Assembly: GCA_003963005.1 (NCBI GenBank)
Contig: RXJW01000048.1
Span: 1 to 64,000 of the forward strand
DNA: 64,000 nucleotides
Reading direction: 5' to 3'
From: Burkholderiales bacterium
GTDB taxonomy: Bacteria; Pseudomonadota; Gammaproteobacteria; Burkholderiales; Burkholderiaceae_C
Part shown: positions 28,625 to 38,339 of the stretch, one piece after another
Position numbering within the stretch: the first letter of the stretch is position 1
Layout of the letters: each line of letters opens with the position of its first letter
Translations under genes and position numbers: made by a program
Notes under the pieces: generated by a model
The model's input: the letters and a program-made list of their open reading frames with translations, nothing else
Database searches by the model: none
Told to the model about the DNA's origin: nothing

Positions 28625-28661
28625 AAAAGCCGGCAGACGGCTTGTTACTCGTCGTCTGCCG
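28625..28661 (-). terminator. Orphan intrinsic terminator on minus strand
   Basis: CGGCAGACG-N13-CGTCTGCCG followed by GCTTTTTC on minus strand; no clear minus-strand CDS upstream. Confidence 0.65.
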
Positions 28662-28909
28662 ATGCCGCGGCCGGCCGAAAACCTCAAGGAGACCGCTTCA
28701 CCCCTGCAGCGGTTTCGCGCTTCCCCAACCCAGCACGTCGAAGGACCCGCCCGCCAACTTTCTGAAGCCCCTCCTTGGAGAGCCCCGCCTTGAGCGGGTC
28801 GGTTCCCGCAGCCTCTTCCGATGCGCTTCCCGGCTGCCGCGAACCGATCCCACGAACAAGGACCTGGCGGTGGCTCTGTTCAAAAGATCACACCCTTGAC
28901 AAATGCAGC

Positions 28910-28937
28910 TCAAGAAACTTCTTGGGCTGTCCGATAG
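28910..28937 (+). promoter_or_regulatory. Putative sigma-28 promoter for flagellin 1
   Basis: TCAAGAAA-N12/13-(T)CCGATAG; downstream block shared with flagellin 2 promoter. Confidence 0.5.
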
Positions 28938-29166
28938 CCATTCCAACGGACCTGGCAACAGGTCTGTGGTCCGGCTGGAAGGCCGAGGTGGTGTGACGCC
29001 GTCGACGGACGGTGCCACGGGCTTCAACGGTTGACTGGCGTCGGGCGTCGTCTGCGAGGGCGTGCCGCCATGCGCGCTCCTGGCCGACAGCACGGGTGCC
29101 TCACCCGGGCACTCGAGTCTTCGTCCGGCGCCTTGCCGGGTATCTCAAGTTGAAAGGAAGCGCATC

Positions 29167-30033
29167 ATGGCCTCGATCATCAATACCAACCTGCTGTCGC
29201 TGAACGCGCAGCGAAACACCTCGGCGTCTCAGTCTTCACTGGCGACGTCGCTGCAGCGCCTGTCTTCGGGCCTGCGGGTCAACTCCGCCAAGGACGACGC
29301 CGCCGGCCTCGCCATCTCCGAGCGACTCAACGCTCAGGTGCGCGGCTCCAACGTCGCCATCCGCAACGCCAACGACGGCATCTCGCTGTCGCAGACGGCA
29401 GAAGGCGCGCTGGCCAAGGTGAACGACTCGCTGCAGCGCATGCGCGAGCTGGCCGTTCAGGCCCGCAACGCGACGAACACCAGCGCCGACAAGGACTCCC
29501 TGGACAAGGAGTTCGGTGAACTCTCCAAGGAAATCCAGCGGGTGCTGGGCGGCACGACCTTCAACGGCCGCGCCATCCTGGCCACCTCGGCCGCCGGCAC
29601 GCAGACCTTCCAGGTCGGCGCCAACGTGACCAGCAACGACCGGATCGACGTCGCCACGACCGACCTGACGACCGCGGCAGAAATCACGGTCGTTGCGGGC
29701 ACGGACAACACCGGTGCCGGCCGCGCGGTGATCGACAACACCGCGGGCGGCAGCGCGATCGACACCGTCATCGGCAACATCGACACGGCCATCAACAAGG
29801 TCAGCTCCGAGCGCGCCACGTTGGGTGCGGCCCAGAACCGCTTCGACCAGGTGATCAGCAACCTGCAGATCTCCGTGGAAAACCAGAGTGCCGCCAAGAG
29901 CCGCATCACGGATGCCGACTTCGCGCAGGAAACTGCAAACCTGTCCCGTGCCAACATCCTCCAGCAAGCAGGCAACGCGATGATCGCCCAGGCGAATCAG
30001 ATTCCGTCGCAAGTCCTGTCCTTGCTTCGATGA
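29167..30033 (+). CDS. fliC: Flagellin (paralogue 1)
   Basis: MASIINTNLLSLNAQRN...LQRLSSGLRVNSAKDDAAGLAIS; C-terminal NILQQAGNAMIAQANQIPSQVLSLLR. Confidence 0.97.
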   Translation: MASIINTNLLSLNAQRNTSASQSSLATSLQRLSSGLRVNSAKDDAAGLAISERLNAQVRGSNVAIRNANDGISLSQTAEGALAKVNDSLQRMRELAVQARNATNTSADKDSLDKEFGELSKEIQRVLGGTTFNGRAILATSAAGTQTFQVGANVTSNDRIDVATTDLTTAAEITVVAGTDNTGAGRAVIDNTAGGSAIDTVIGNIDTAINKVSSERATLGAAQNRFDQVISNLQISVENQSAAKSRITDADFAQETANLSRANILQQAGNAMIAQANQIPSQVLSLLR

Positions 30034-30116
30034 AGCCGGGCCAGCTCCGCTGGCCCTGAGTGAACTGTCCCCTGCGAAGACAGCTCTCCTCACCCCTCCA
30101 GCACAAGCACCTTGAC

Positions 30117-30147
30117 ACGCCATCCCGCCGCCGCGGGTGGCGTTTTT
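30117..30147 (+). terminator. Rho-independent terminator after flagellin 1
   Basis: CGCCatCCCGCcgcCGCGGGtGGCG then TTTTT. Confidence 0.75.
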
Positions 30148-30168
30148 CAGGGGCGCGTGCAAAAGGAT

Positions 30169-30195
30169 TCAAGTCAGTCCTTCTGCCGACGATAA
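30169..30195 (+). promoter_or_regulatory. Sigma-28 promoter for flagellin 2
   Basis: TCAAGTCA-N11-GACGATAA. Confidence 0.7.
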
Positions 30196-30372
30196 CCAGT
30201 CCAACGGGTTCGCGATTCATCGAGGACTACGTGGTCCGGTCAGCCGGTCCGTGATGCGCCGAGGTGGCGCGCGGACAGGACGCGGACGTGGCCGCCCCGT
30301 GTGGGGCTGCATGTTGCAACCGCTATTGACCGGCTTCGCACCGGACTTGTTCGTCAACGAAAGGATTGAGTC

Positions 30373-31242
30373 ATGCCTCAAGTCATCAATACCAACCTGG
30401 CCTCGCTGAACGCCCAGCGCAACACGGCCATGTCGCAATCGTCCCTGGCCGTGTCCATGCAGCGCCTGTCATCGGGCCTGCGTGTCAACTCGGCCAAGGA
30501 CGATGCGGCCGGCCTCGCCATCGCCGAGCGCATGAATGCCCAGGTGCGTGGCTCGCAAGTGGCCATCCGAAACGCCAACGACGGCATCTCGCTGGCGCAG
30601 ACCGCGGAAGGCGCACTGTCCAAGGTGGGCGACGCCCTGCAGCGCATGCGTGAACTCGCGGTGCAGGCCCGCAATGCCACGAACACCAGCGCCGACAAGG
30701 ATTCGCTGGACAAGGAGTTCGGCGAGCTGGCCAAGGAAATCCAGCGTGTGCTGGGTGGCACCACGTTCAACGGCAAGGCGGTGCTCGCGACGGCCGCCGC
30801 CGGCACGCAGACCTTCCAGGTCGGTGCCAACACGACCGGCAACGATCGCATCGACATCGTCACCACTGACATGACGACCGACACCAACATCACCGTGGTG
30901 GCGGGCACCGACAACACCGGCGCCGGTCGGGCCGTGATCGACAACACGGCGACAGGCACGGCGATCGACACCGTGATCACCAACATCGACACGGCCCTGG
31001 ACAAGGTCAACGGCGAGCGTGCGACGCTCGGCGCCTCGCAGAACCGCTTCGATGCCGTGATCTCGAACCTGCAGGTGGCGGTCGAGAACCAAAGTGCCTC
31101 GCGAAGCCGGATCATGGATGCCGACTTCGCGCAGGAAACCGCCAACCTCAGTCGCGCGCAGATCCTGCAGCAGGCAGGCAACACGATGGTCGCCCAGGCC
31201 AACCAGCTGCCGCAGCAGGTCCTGGCCCTCCTGCGCAACTGA
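30373..31242 (+). CDS. fliC: Flagellin (paralogue 2)
   Basis: MPQVINTNLASLNAQRN...; near identical to paralogue 1 in both termini. Confidence 0.97.
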   Translation: MPQVINTNLASLNAQRNTAMSQSSLAVSMQRLSSGLRVNSAKDDAAGLAIAERMNAQVRGSQVAIRNANDGISLAQTAEGALSKVGDALQRMRELAVQARNATNTSADKDSLDKEFGELAKEIQRVLGGTTFNGKAVLATAAAGTQTFQVGANTTGNDRIDIVTTDMTTDTNITVVAGTDNTGAGRAVIDNTATGTAIDTVITNIDTALDKVNGERATLGASQNRFDAVISNLQVAVENQSASRSRIMDADFAQETANLSRAQILQQAGNTMVAQANQLPQQVLALLRN

Positions 31243-31475
31243 TTGACCCACCCCGTACCGGCTCCACCGGCCCCCTCAAGGGGGCGCCGCTGGCGGCCTG
31301 GCAAAGCCAGATCCGCAGCGGCCGCTGGGTCACGACCAGCGCGGCCAGCCGGCACCGGATTGGCCGTGGTTTAGCCCTCTGATCGGGCTTTTGGCCGTTG
31401 CGCCCCTCCTCAGAATTCGGTCCATCGAGTCTCGGCAACTGACGCCGGCTCGGCGACCGAATCCAGGAGTGCGCG

Positions 31476-32354
31476 ATGCCACAGACCATCAACACCAACC
31501 TCAACTCGCTGAACGCTCAGCGCAATCTGAACGCCTCACAGAGTTCTCTGGCGGTGTCGATGCAGCGCCTGTCGTCCGGCCTGCGGGTGAACTCCGCCAA
31601 GGATGACGCGGCCGGCCTGGCCATCGCGGAGCGGATGAACACCCAGGTCCGCGGCATGAACGTCGCGATCCGCAACGCCAACGACGGTATCTCGCTGGCG
31701 CAGACGGCGGAAGGCGCGCTCGGCAAGATCGGCGACAACCTGCAGCGCATGCGGGAACTCACCGTCCAGGCCCGCAACGCCACCAACAGCAACTCCGACA
31801 AGGACTCGCTGAACAAGGAATTCGAGCAGCTCGGCTCGGAAATCTGGCGGATCATCAACGCCACCACCTTCAACAGCAAGCCGATCCTGGCAGACACCGC
31901 CGGCGTCGCGGCAGGCACGGGCCAGACCTTCCAGATCGGTGCCAACACCACCGCGAACGACTCGATCACCGTCACGGCGCTCGACCTGACCGCCGACCCG
32001 ACGGTGGTCGCGCTGCTCGGCACCGGTGCCGCGCCCTTCCCGGCCTTGATCGACAACACGGCCAACTTCGCCGCACTGGGCACGGTGATCGACAACATCG
32101 ACTCCGCGCTGAATACCGTCAACAACACCCGGGCCACGTACGGCGCGATCCAGTCGCGCTTCGACGCGGTGATCTCCAACCTGCAGGTGGCGGTGGAAAA
32201 CCAGACTGCCGCCCGCAGCCGCATCATGGACGCCGACTTCGCCCAGGAAACCGCCAACATGAGCCGGGCGCAGATCCTGCAGCAGGCAGGCAATGCGATG
32301 GTGGCCCAGGCCAATCAGCTGCCCCAGCAGGTGCTGTCGCTGCTGCAACGCTGA
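31476..32354 (+). CDS. fliC: Flagellin (paralogue 3, divergent centre)
   Basis: MPQTINTNLNSLNAQRN...; centre diverges (FEQLGSEIWRIINATTFNSKPIL). Confidence 0.97.
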   Translation: MPQTINTNLNSLNAQRNLNASQSSLAVSMQRLSSGLRVNSAKDDAAGLAIAERMNTQVRGMNVAIRNANDGISLAQTAEGALGKIGDNLQRMRELTVQARNATNSNSDKDSLNKEFEQLGSEIWRIINATTFNSKPILADTAGVAAGTGQTFQIGANTTANDSITVTALDLTADPTVVALLGTGAAPFPALIDNTANFAALGTVIDNIDSALNTVNNTRATYGAIQSRFDAVISNLQVAVENQTAARSRIMDADFAQETANMSRAQILQQAGNAMVAQANQLPQQVLSLLQR

Positions 32355-32397
32355 CGCCCGACGCGGCGACAGCGATAAAAAATTTACATTCCGGGGC

Positions 32398-32425
32398 TCA
32401 AGTTCCGGATCCATCCGGCCGATAT
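32398..32425 (+). promoter_or_regulatory. Sigma-28 promoter upstream of fliD
   Basis: TCAAGTTC-N12-GCCGATAT. Confidence 0.7.
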
Positions 32426-32461
32426 GCCCCTGGTAGATCGGCCTTTTTGCATCGCTGAGCC

Positions 32462-33901
32462 ATGGCCACCATTTCATCTCTCGGACTCGGAAGCGGCCTC
32501 GACGTCGAATCCATCATCACCAAGTTGATGGCGGTCGAGCAGCAGCCGATCAATGACATCAACAAACGCACGGATGGGCTCAAGACCCAGCTGTCCACGT
32601 ACGGCCAGATTCAGAGCAGTCTGTCGAGCCTGCGCGATGCCGCGTCCAAGCTGACCAGCCCCGACACCTGGGCCGGCACCAAGGCGACGTCCAGCGACAC
32701 CAGCGCCGTCACGGTCACCGCCGGATCGGGCGCCGCGGTGACGAGTGCCAGCATCAGCGTGAGCCAGCTGGCCGCGGCTCAGACCCTGGCGTCCGCCACG
32801 TTCTCGAGCTCGACGGCGACGGTCGGCCAGGGTTCGATCACCATCGAGCTCGGCAGCTGGTCCACCGACGCGAACGGCGCCACCACATTCGCCGCCAAGT
32901 CGGGCGCCACGCCGGTCACCATCAACATCGGCACCGGGCAGGACCAGCTCGCGCAGGTCCGCGATCAGATCAACGCCGCGAACGCGGGCGTCATCGCTGC
33001 CGTCGTCACCGATGCCACCGGGTCACGCCTGACGCTGACGTCGCGCAACACCGGGGAAACGAACGGCTTTCGGGTGACGGTGAACGACGCAGACGGCAAC
33101 TCTGGTGACGCATCCGGCCTGTCGCAGCTGGCCTACGACCCGAGCACGACCGTGAGTCAGATGTCGCTCAGCCTGCCCGCGGCCAATGCACGCGCCATCC
33201 TGAACGGCTTGCCCATCAGCTCCGAGAGCAACTCGCTGGCCTCGGCGATCGACGGCCTGAACATCATCCTGCTCAAGACCACGCCGCCGGTCAGCATCAG
33301 CGTCAGCCAGGATGCCGATGCCATCAAGAAGGCGGTCACCGACTTCACGACGGCCTACAACGCCATCAACCAGTTGCTGCGCAGCCAGACCAAGTACGAC
33401 GCCGCCAGCAAGACGGCCGGGCCCCTGCAGGGCGACAGCACCGCGGTGGGGCTCAACAACCGGCTGCGCGGCATTGCCGGCGGCGTGACCTCGCTGGGCG
33501 GAACCTTGACGCGGCTTGCGGACGTCGGACTGGCGCCGGGCTCGGACGGCAACCTGCCCACGGCCGGCGCCAAGCTGGACAAGGCGCTCGCAAACCTGGC
33601 CGACCTGAAGCAGTTCTTCATGGGCGTCGACAAGACCGACGACAGCAACAGCGGCTTCGCGGTCCGCATCCGCTCACTGGTCGACCAGGTGCTGAGCATC
33701 GATGGCAGCGTGTCGGCCCGGGAGAAGGGCATCCAGGACCAGATCGACAGCAACAACAAGAACGTCGATGCCCTGTCCCAGCGCACCGCATCCACGGAGA
33801 AGCGCTTGCGCGCGCAGTACGCGGCGCTGGACACGAAGATGAGCCAGCTGAACAACCTGTCGAGCTACCTGACCCAGCAACTGGCCCAGCTCAACAAGTG
33901 A
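32462..33901 (+). CDS. fliD: Flagellar filament cap FliD
   Basis: ISSLGLGSGLDVESIITKLMAVEQQPI; C-terminal LDTKMSQLNNLSSYLTQQLAQLNK. Confidence 0.95.
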   Translation: MATISSLGLGSGLDVESIITKLMAVEQQPINDINKRTDGLKTQLSTYGQIQSSLSSLRDAASKLTSPDTWAGTKATSSDTSAVTVTAGSGAAVTSASISVSQLAAAQTLASATFSSSTATVGQGSITIELGSWSTDANGATTFAAKSGATPVTINIGTGQDQLAQVRDQINAANAGVIAAVVTDATGSRLTLTSRNTGETNGFRVTVNDADGNSGDASGLSQLAYDPSTTVSQMSLSLPAANARAILNGLPISSESNSLASAIDGLNIILLKTTPPVSISVSQDADAIKKAVTDFTTAYNAINQLLRSQTKYDAASKTAGPLQGDSTAVGLNNRLRGIAGGVTSLGGTLTRLADVGLAPGSDGNLPTAGAKLDKALANLADLKQFFMGVDKTDDSNSGFAVRIRSLVDQVLSIDGSVSAREKGIQDQIDSNNKNVDALSQRTASTEKRLRAQYAALDTKMSQLNNLSSYLTQQLAQLNK

Positions 33902-33923
33902 ACCTGCCGGACGCGGCCAGACA

Positions 33924-33948
33924 GGCGACCCCCGGGGTCGCCTTTTTC
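33924..33948 (+). terminator. Rho-independent terminator after fliD
   Basis: GGCGACCCCCGGGGTCGCC followed by TTTTTC. Confidence 0.85.
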
Positions 33949-34094
33949 TTGCGCTCGACGCGGCATCCGTCGCGCCGCCGGCAGTCTGCGGAACAAGCCC
34001 GAGAATGGGCGAAATGTTCCGCTTCAAGTGGCTCAAGTCAGCCCCGGGAAGGCCGAAAAACAGTCAACACGACGACGCCTCTCCCGAGACCTCC

Positions 34095-34541
34095 ATGTAC
34101 GGCAACATGTCTTCCCCCTTCGCCTCCCGCAACCAGCGCGCCACCCTGTACGCCAAGGTCGGCCTGGAGACCGATGTGCAGTCCGCCAGCCCGCACCGCC
34201 TGGTCGCCATGCTGTTCGATGGTGTCTTCGATGCCATGAACCAGGCCGTGCAGGCCATCAAGATCGGCAACGTGGAGATCAAGGGCCGTGCACTGTCGCG
34301 CGCCGTGCGCATCCTCGACGAAGGGCTGCGTGCCGGGCTGGACCTGTCCGCCGGCCCCCTCGCCACGGACCTGCGCGAACTCTACGGATACGTCTGCATG
34401 CGCCTCACCCAGGCCAATCTGCACAGCGACCTGGCGGCGATCGAGGAATGCCAGCGTCTGCTCACCCCTGTGCGCGATGCCTGGAACGCCATCGCCCAGA
34501 CGCCGGCCGCCCTCGGTGCAGACGCTGCGCGCGCTGCCTGA
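34095..34541 (+). CDS. fliS: Flagellin chaperone FliS
   Basis: YAKVGLETDVQSASPHRLVAMLFDGVFDAMNQA. Confidence 0.95.
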   Translation: MYGNMSSPFASRNQRATLYAKVGLETDVQSASPHRLVAMLFDGVFDAMNQAVQAIKIGNVEIKGRALSRAVRILDEGLRAGLDLSAGPLATDLRELYGYVCMRLTQANLHSDLAAIEECQRLLTPVRDAWNAIAQTPAALGADAARAA

Positions 34542-34574
34542 GCTCTTCCACAAGATCCAGCCGGTGACTGCGCC

Positions 34575-34874
34575 ATGAACTCCGAATTGCTGAATTACTA
34601 CGAAGCCATCGAGCAGGCGAGTGCCGACATGCTGTCCGCCGCCCGCACCGGCAACTGGGACGAAGTCGTCAAGCTCGAAGGCGCCTGCGTGCTGTTGATT
34701 TCCCAGCTCAAGGCGGCGGCCAGCCACCAGCAGCTCGGCGCCGGCGAATCGCAGCTCAAGACGCGCATCATGCAGCGCATCCTGCTCAACGACGCCGAGA
34801 TCCGCCACCTGGCCGAGCCCTGGCTCGAAGACCTCGACCACGTCCTGAAAGGCAAGAGCCGACTCGTGCATTGA
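34575..34874 (+). CDS. fliT: FliT-like flagellar chaperone
   Basis: 99 aa, downstream of fliS; YEAIEQASADMLSAARTGNWDEVVKLE. Confidence 0.8.
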   Translation: MNSELLNYYEAIEQASADMLSAARTGNWDEVVKLEGACVLLISQLKAAASHQQLGAGESQLKTRIMQRILLNDAEIRHLAEPWLEDLDHVLKGKSRLVH

Positions 34875-34923
34875 TGCCGGACTCGGCTGCGCAGCCTCGC
34901 CGGCGCGCGGCTACCATCGCGGC

Positions 34924-35655
34924 ATGAGCGCCCACGAAGCCATTCCGGAGGAACTGCGCGTCGCCTCCGCGGCCGAGATCACGGCCTATCTGCAGCAATT
35001 GCAGCGTGATGGCGCGGGCGTGCGGCTGAGCGGACCGCACGGCCAGGGGCTCGCCAGCCGGATCACCGTGCTCGACCCGGAGGCCGACCTGATCGGCCTG
35101 GCCCTGAGCACCGACCCCGACGGCATCAGCCAAGCGCTGGTGGCCGGCGGTGAGATCACCGCCGTGGCCTACCTGGGCACGATCAAGCTGCAGTTCGAAC
35201 TGGACGCCGCCGTCCTCGTCAGCGGCGACCAGGGCACCGTGCTGCGCAGCACGCTGCCAACCCGGCTGTACCGGTTCCAGCGCCGCCAGTCCTACCGCGT
35301 CCAACCTGCCGGCAGCACCTACCCGCGCGTCGTACTGCCCGGCGACGCGCAGCCCGGGCGCGCCCTGCGCGTGCTGGACGTCAGCATCGGCGGTCTGGCG
35401 CTGGCCCTGCCGCCCGACTTCGCGCCGCTGCCGACCGGCCAGGTCGCTGAAGGTCTGGTGCTGGAGCTGGACCGCATCAGTGCGCTGCGCGTGGCGCTGC
35501 TGCCCCACCACGTCAGCCCGATCAGCGGCGACAGCCACGGCATGCAGCAGCTGGGCTGCTCTTTCGTCGATCTCGACACCACGGCGACGCGGTCGCTGCA
35601 GGTCTACGTCGACCAGACTCAGAAGCGGCGCCGGCTGCTCAAGCTCGACCCATGA
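34924..35655 (+). CDS. ycgR: YcgR-like PilZ flagellar brake protein
   Basis: N-terminal YcgR-like domain; RRQSYR and DVSIGG PilZ c-di-GMP motifs. Confidence 0.85.
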   Translation: MSAHEAIPEELRVASAAEITAYLQQLQRDGAGVRLSGPHGQGLASRITVLDPEADLIGLALSTDPDGISQALVAGGEITAVAYLGTIKLQFELDAAVLVSGDQGTVLRSTLPTRLYRFQRRQSYRVQPAGSTYPRVVLPGDAQPGRALRVLDVSIGGLALALPPDFAPLPTGQVAEGLVLELDRISALRVALLPHHVSPISGDSHGMQQLGCSFVDLDTTATRSLQVYVDQTQKRRRLLKLDP

Positions 35656-36143
35656 CCCGGCGCCTGCGAGGCTTCACCTTGATCGAGGTGGCTTTCGTGA
35701 TGGTGCTGCTGGGCCTGATCCTGGCGGTGGCCGTCCCGAGCTATGCCGACCACCTCGCACGCCAGAAGCTGCGGCATGTCGCGGGCCTGCTGGAGCAGGA
35801 TCTGCGCCGCGCCCGCACGCTGAGCGTGGACGAAGGCCGCAACACCTATGTCAGCTTCAGCAGTGGCCGGCAATGGTGCTGGGGCCTGAGCCGCCAGGCC
35901 CCCTGCAACTGCGACACCGGCGCCCCCCGGTGCGAACTGGGCTCCGTGAATTCGCAGGACTTCAAGGGGACGCTGCTGCAGGCCGGCCAGGGTGTCACCT
36001 TCCAGGGCGGCATGGGCCAGGCGCTGAACTGGACGCGCATCGGCCTGTCCAACGACCGCAACCAGCAGCTACGCATCGACCTGAGCCCGGTCGGGCGGCC
36101 GCAGGTCTGCGGCACCGACGCCCGCAAGGTCGACGGCTGCTGA
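35652..36143 (+). CDS. GspH/FimT-like type IV pseudopilin
   Basis: MTRRLRG/FTLIEVAFVMVLLGLILAVAVPSY prepilin motif; ATGA overlap with ycgR. Confidence 0.85.
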   Translation: MTRRLRGFTLIEVAFVMVLLGLILAVAVPSYADHLARQKLRHVAGLLEQDLRRARTLSVDEGRNTYVSFSSGRQWCWGLSRQAPCNCDTGAPRCELGSVNSQDFKGTLLQAGQGVTFQGGMGQALNWTRIGLSNDRNQQLRIDLSPVGRPQVCGTDARKVDGC

Positions 36144-36157
36144 GCCCCGCAGCAGGC

Positions 36158-36484
36158 TCAGATCTGCATGTTCATGATCTCGGAGTAGGCCGACACCAGT
36201 CGGTTGCGCACCTGCAGCGTGGCCTGGAAGCCGATCTGGGCCTTCTGCATGGCCACCATCGTCTCTTCGAGGCTGACGGTGGGGTTGTCCAGCTGCACCT
36301 CGCGCTGCAGGCGAGAGGCCTCCGTCTGCTGGGCGCTGACGTTCTTCAGGGCCTGGGTCATGGCGTCGCCGAAGCTCGCGCCAGCGGTCGCAGCGGGCTT
36401 GGCGGCCAGGGGCTGGCCATTGACTGCCAGCCCTGCACGGGCGGCAGCCTGGGCAAAGTCGAAGGGGCGCAGCTTCATGTCCAT
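36158..36484 (-). CDS. fliE: Flagellar hook-basal body protein FliE
   Basis: PTVSLEETMVAMQKAQIGFQATLQVRNRLVSAYSEIMNMQI. Confidence 0.95.
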   Translation of the reverse strand: MDMKLRPFDFAQAAARAGLAVNGQPLAAKPAATAGASFGDAMTQALKNVSAQQTEASRLQREVQLDNPTVSLEETMVAMQKAQIGFQATLQVRNRLVSAYSEIMNMQI

Positions 36485-36632
36485 GGAGCGGCACTGTGGC
36501 ATCAAGTCACACGCGCGAAGCGTCGAGATGTGCGGGCGCGGTCGGCCACTTCCAAGCTTTCTTGAGGGGGGGCGACACAAATAATCTGCGCCATCGGTCG
36601 ACGTCCGACCCTGCCTCTGACCCCTGCCCTCG

Positions 36633-38324
36633 ATGGACAACGCCCTGAGCGCCCCCGCTGCCGCCGCCCCGGTGATGATCACGCCGGTCGATGCGCAGCC
36701 CAACTTCGTCCAGCGCCTGAACGGCCTGCCGCTGCGCAGCAAGCTCACGATGGGTGCCGGCCTGCTGGCCCTGGCCGGCGCAGTGCTGGCGATCACGCTG
36801 TGGTCCTCCCAGGGCGACTACCGACCGCTGTTCACCGGCCTGGCCGACAAGGACGGCGGCGCCGTCATCGGCCAGCTGGCGGCCATGCAGGTGCCCTACA
36901 AGCACGAGGCCGGCGGCACCATCCTCGTGCCGGCCGGCCAGGTCTACGAGCTGCGCATGAAACTCGCGGCACAAGGGCTGCCCAAGGGTGGCACCGGCAA
37001 TGCGGTCGGCTTCGAGCTGATGGACAAGTCCAGCATCGGGCAGACGCAGTTCAACGAGCGCCTGAACTTCCAGCGGGCGCTGGAGGGTGAACTCACCCGC
37101 ACGATCACCGCCATGTCCGACGTGGCCGATGCGCGCGTGCACCTGGCCATGCCGCAGCAGAACGGCTTCTTCCGCGAACAGCAGAAGCCCAGCGCCAGCG
37201 TGATGCTGACCCTGCGCGGCGGCCGTACGCTGGACCGCAGCCAGATCGCCGGCATCGTGCACCTCGTCTCCAGCAGCGTGCCCGAGCTCAACCCCAAGGC
37301 GGTCAGCGTGCTCGACCAGACCGGTGCCCTGCTCTCCCAGACCGGCGCAGACCCCGCCACCGGCCTGGACGGCCAGCAACTGCAGTACAAGCAGCAGATC
37401 GAGGCGGGCTACAACAAGCGCATCTTCGAGCTGCTCGAGCCCGTGGTGGGCCGCGACAACCTGCGTGCGACCGTGACCGCCGACGTCGACTTCTCGCAGA
37501 CGGAGGCGACCGCCGAGGAGTACCGCCCCAACCAGGGCCCCAACGCCCAGGCCGCGGTGCGCTCCAGCCAGAACAACGAGAGCATCAACGCCAACACCGC
37601 GCCGCCGACCGGCGTGCCGGGTGCCGCCACCAACCAGCCGCCCGTGCCGGCCACCGCCCCGATCAACGGCGCGAGCGCCCCGCTGCAGGCGGCCCAGGGC
37701 GGCGCTGGCACCAACAGCAGCCGCCGCGAGCAGGTCACCAACTACGAGCTCGACAAGACGGTGCGCGTGACGCGCGGCGCGGTCGGCAACGTCAAGCGGC
37801 TGAACGCGGCCATCGTCGTGAACCACCGCTCGGTGACGGACGCCAAGGGCAAGACCACCAACCAGCCGGTGCCGGCAGAGGAAATCAACCGGCTCACCGA
37901 CCTGGTGAAGGAAGCCATGGGCTTCAACGCGGACCGCGGCGACTCGGTCAAGGTGATCAGCGCTCCCTTCGTCGTTGACAAGGCCGAGCCCGTGGACGTG
38001 CCCTTCTACAAGCAGCCCTGGCTGATCGACATCGCCCGCAGCGCCATCGTGCCGCTGGCCTTCGTGGCCATCGCGCTGATCGCCGTCTTCGGCATGATCC
38101 GCCCGGCGATCAAGGCGGCCGCGCCGCTGCCGCCGGAGGACAAGCCCGAGACCGTCGACGAGGTCGTGGACGACACCGAACTGCTGCCCGGCGCGGACGG
38201 CATGCCCAAGCTCGAAGCCCCGGTCCACAGCGAAAAGCTCGACCGCGCCCGGTCGCTGGCGCGCGACAATCCGGTGGCGGTTGCCAACATCGTGCGCGAC
38301 TGGATGTCGGGCGAGGCGGCATAG
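36633..38324 (+). CDS. fliF: Flagellar MS-ring protein FliF
   Basis: DYRPLFTGLADKDGGAVIGQL...FQRALEGELTRTI...YELDKTVRVTR. Confidence 0.97.
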   Translation: MDNALSAPAAAAPVMITPVDAQPNFVQRLNGLPLRSKLTMGAGLLALAGAVLAITLWSSQGDYRPLFTGLADKDGGAVIGQLAAMQVPYKHEAGGTILVPAGQVYELRMKLAAQGLPKGGTGNAVGFELMDKSSIGQTQFNERLNFQRALEGELTRTITAMSDVADARVHLAMPQQNGFFREQQKPSASVMLTLRGGRTLDRSQIAGIVHLVSSSVPELNPKAVSVLDQTGALLSQTGADPATGLDGQQLQYKQQIEAGYNKRIFELLEPVVGRDNLRATVTADVDFSQTEATAEEYRPNQGPNAQAAVRSSQNNESINANTAPPTGVPGAATNQPPVPATAPINGASAPLQAAQGGAGTNSSRREQVTNYELDKTVRVTRGAVGNVKRLNAAIVVNHRSVTDAKGKTTNQPVPAEEINRLTDLVKEAMGFNADRGDSVKVISAPFVVDKAEPVDVPFYKQPWLIDIARSAIVPLAFVAIALIAVFGMIRPAIKAAAPLPPEDKPETVDEVVDDTELLPGADGMPKLEAPVHSEKLDRARSLARDNPVAVANIVRDWMSGEAA

Positions 38325-38339
38325 CGATATGCCCCTCGT

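Noticed and set aside
36158-36796. Extended 212-aa fliE ORF
   Set aside because: The conserved FliE begins at 36484; the upstream extension overlaps the start of divergent fliF and has no FliE similarity.
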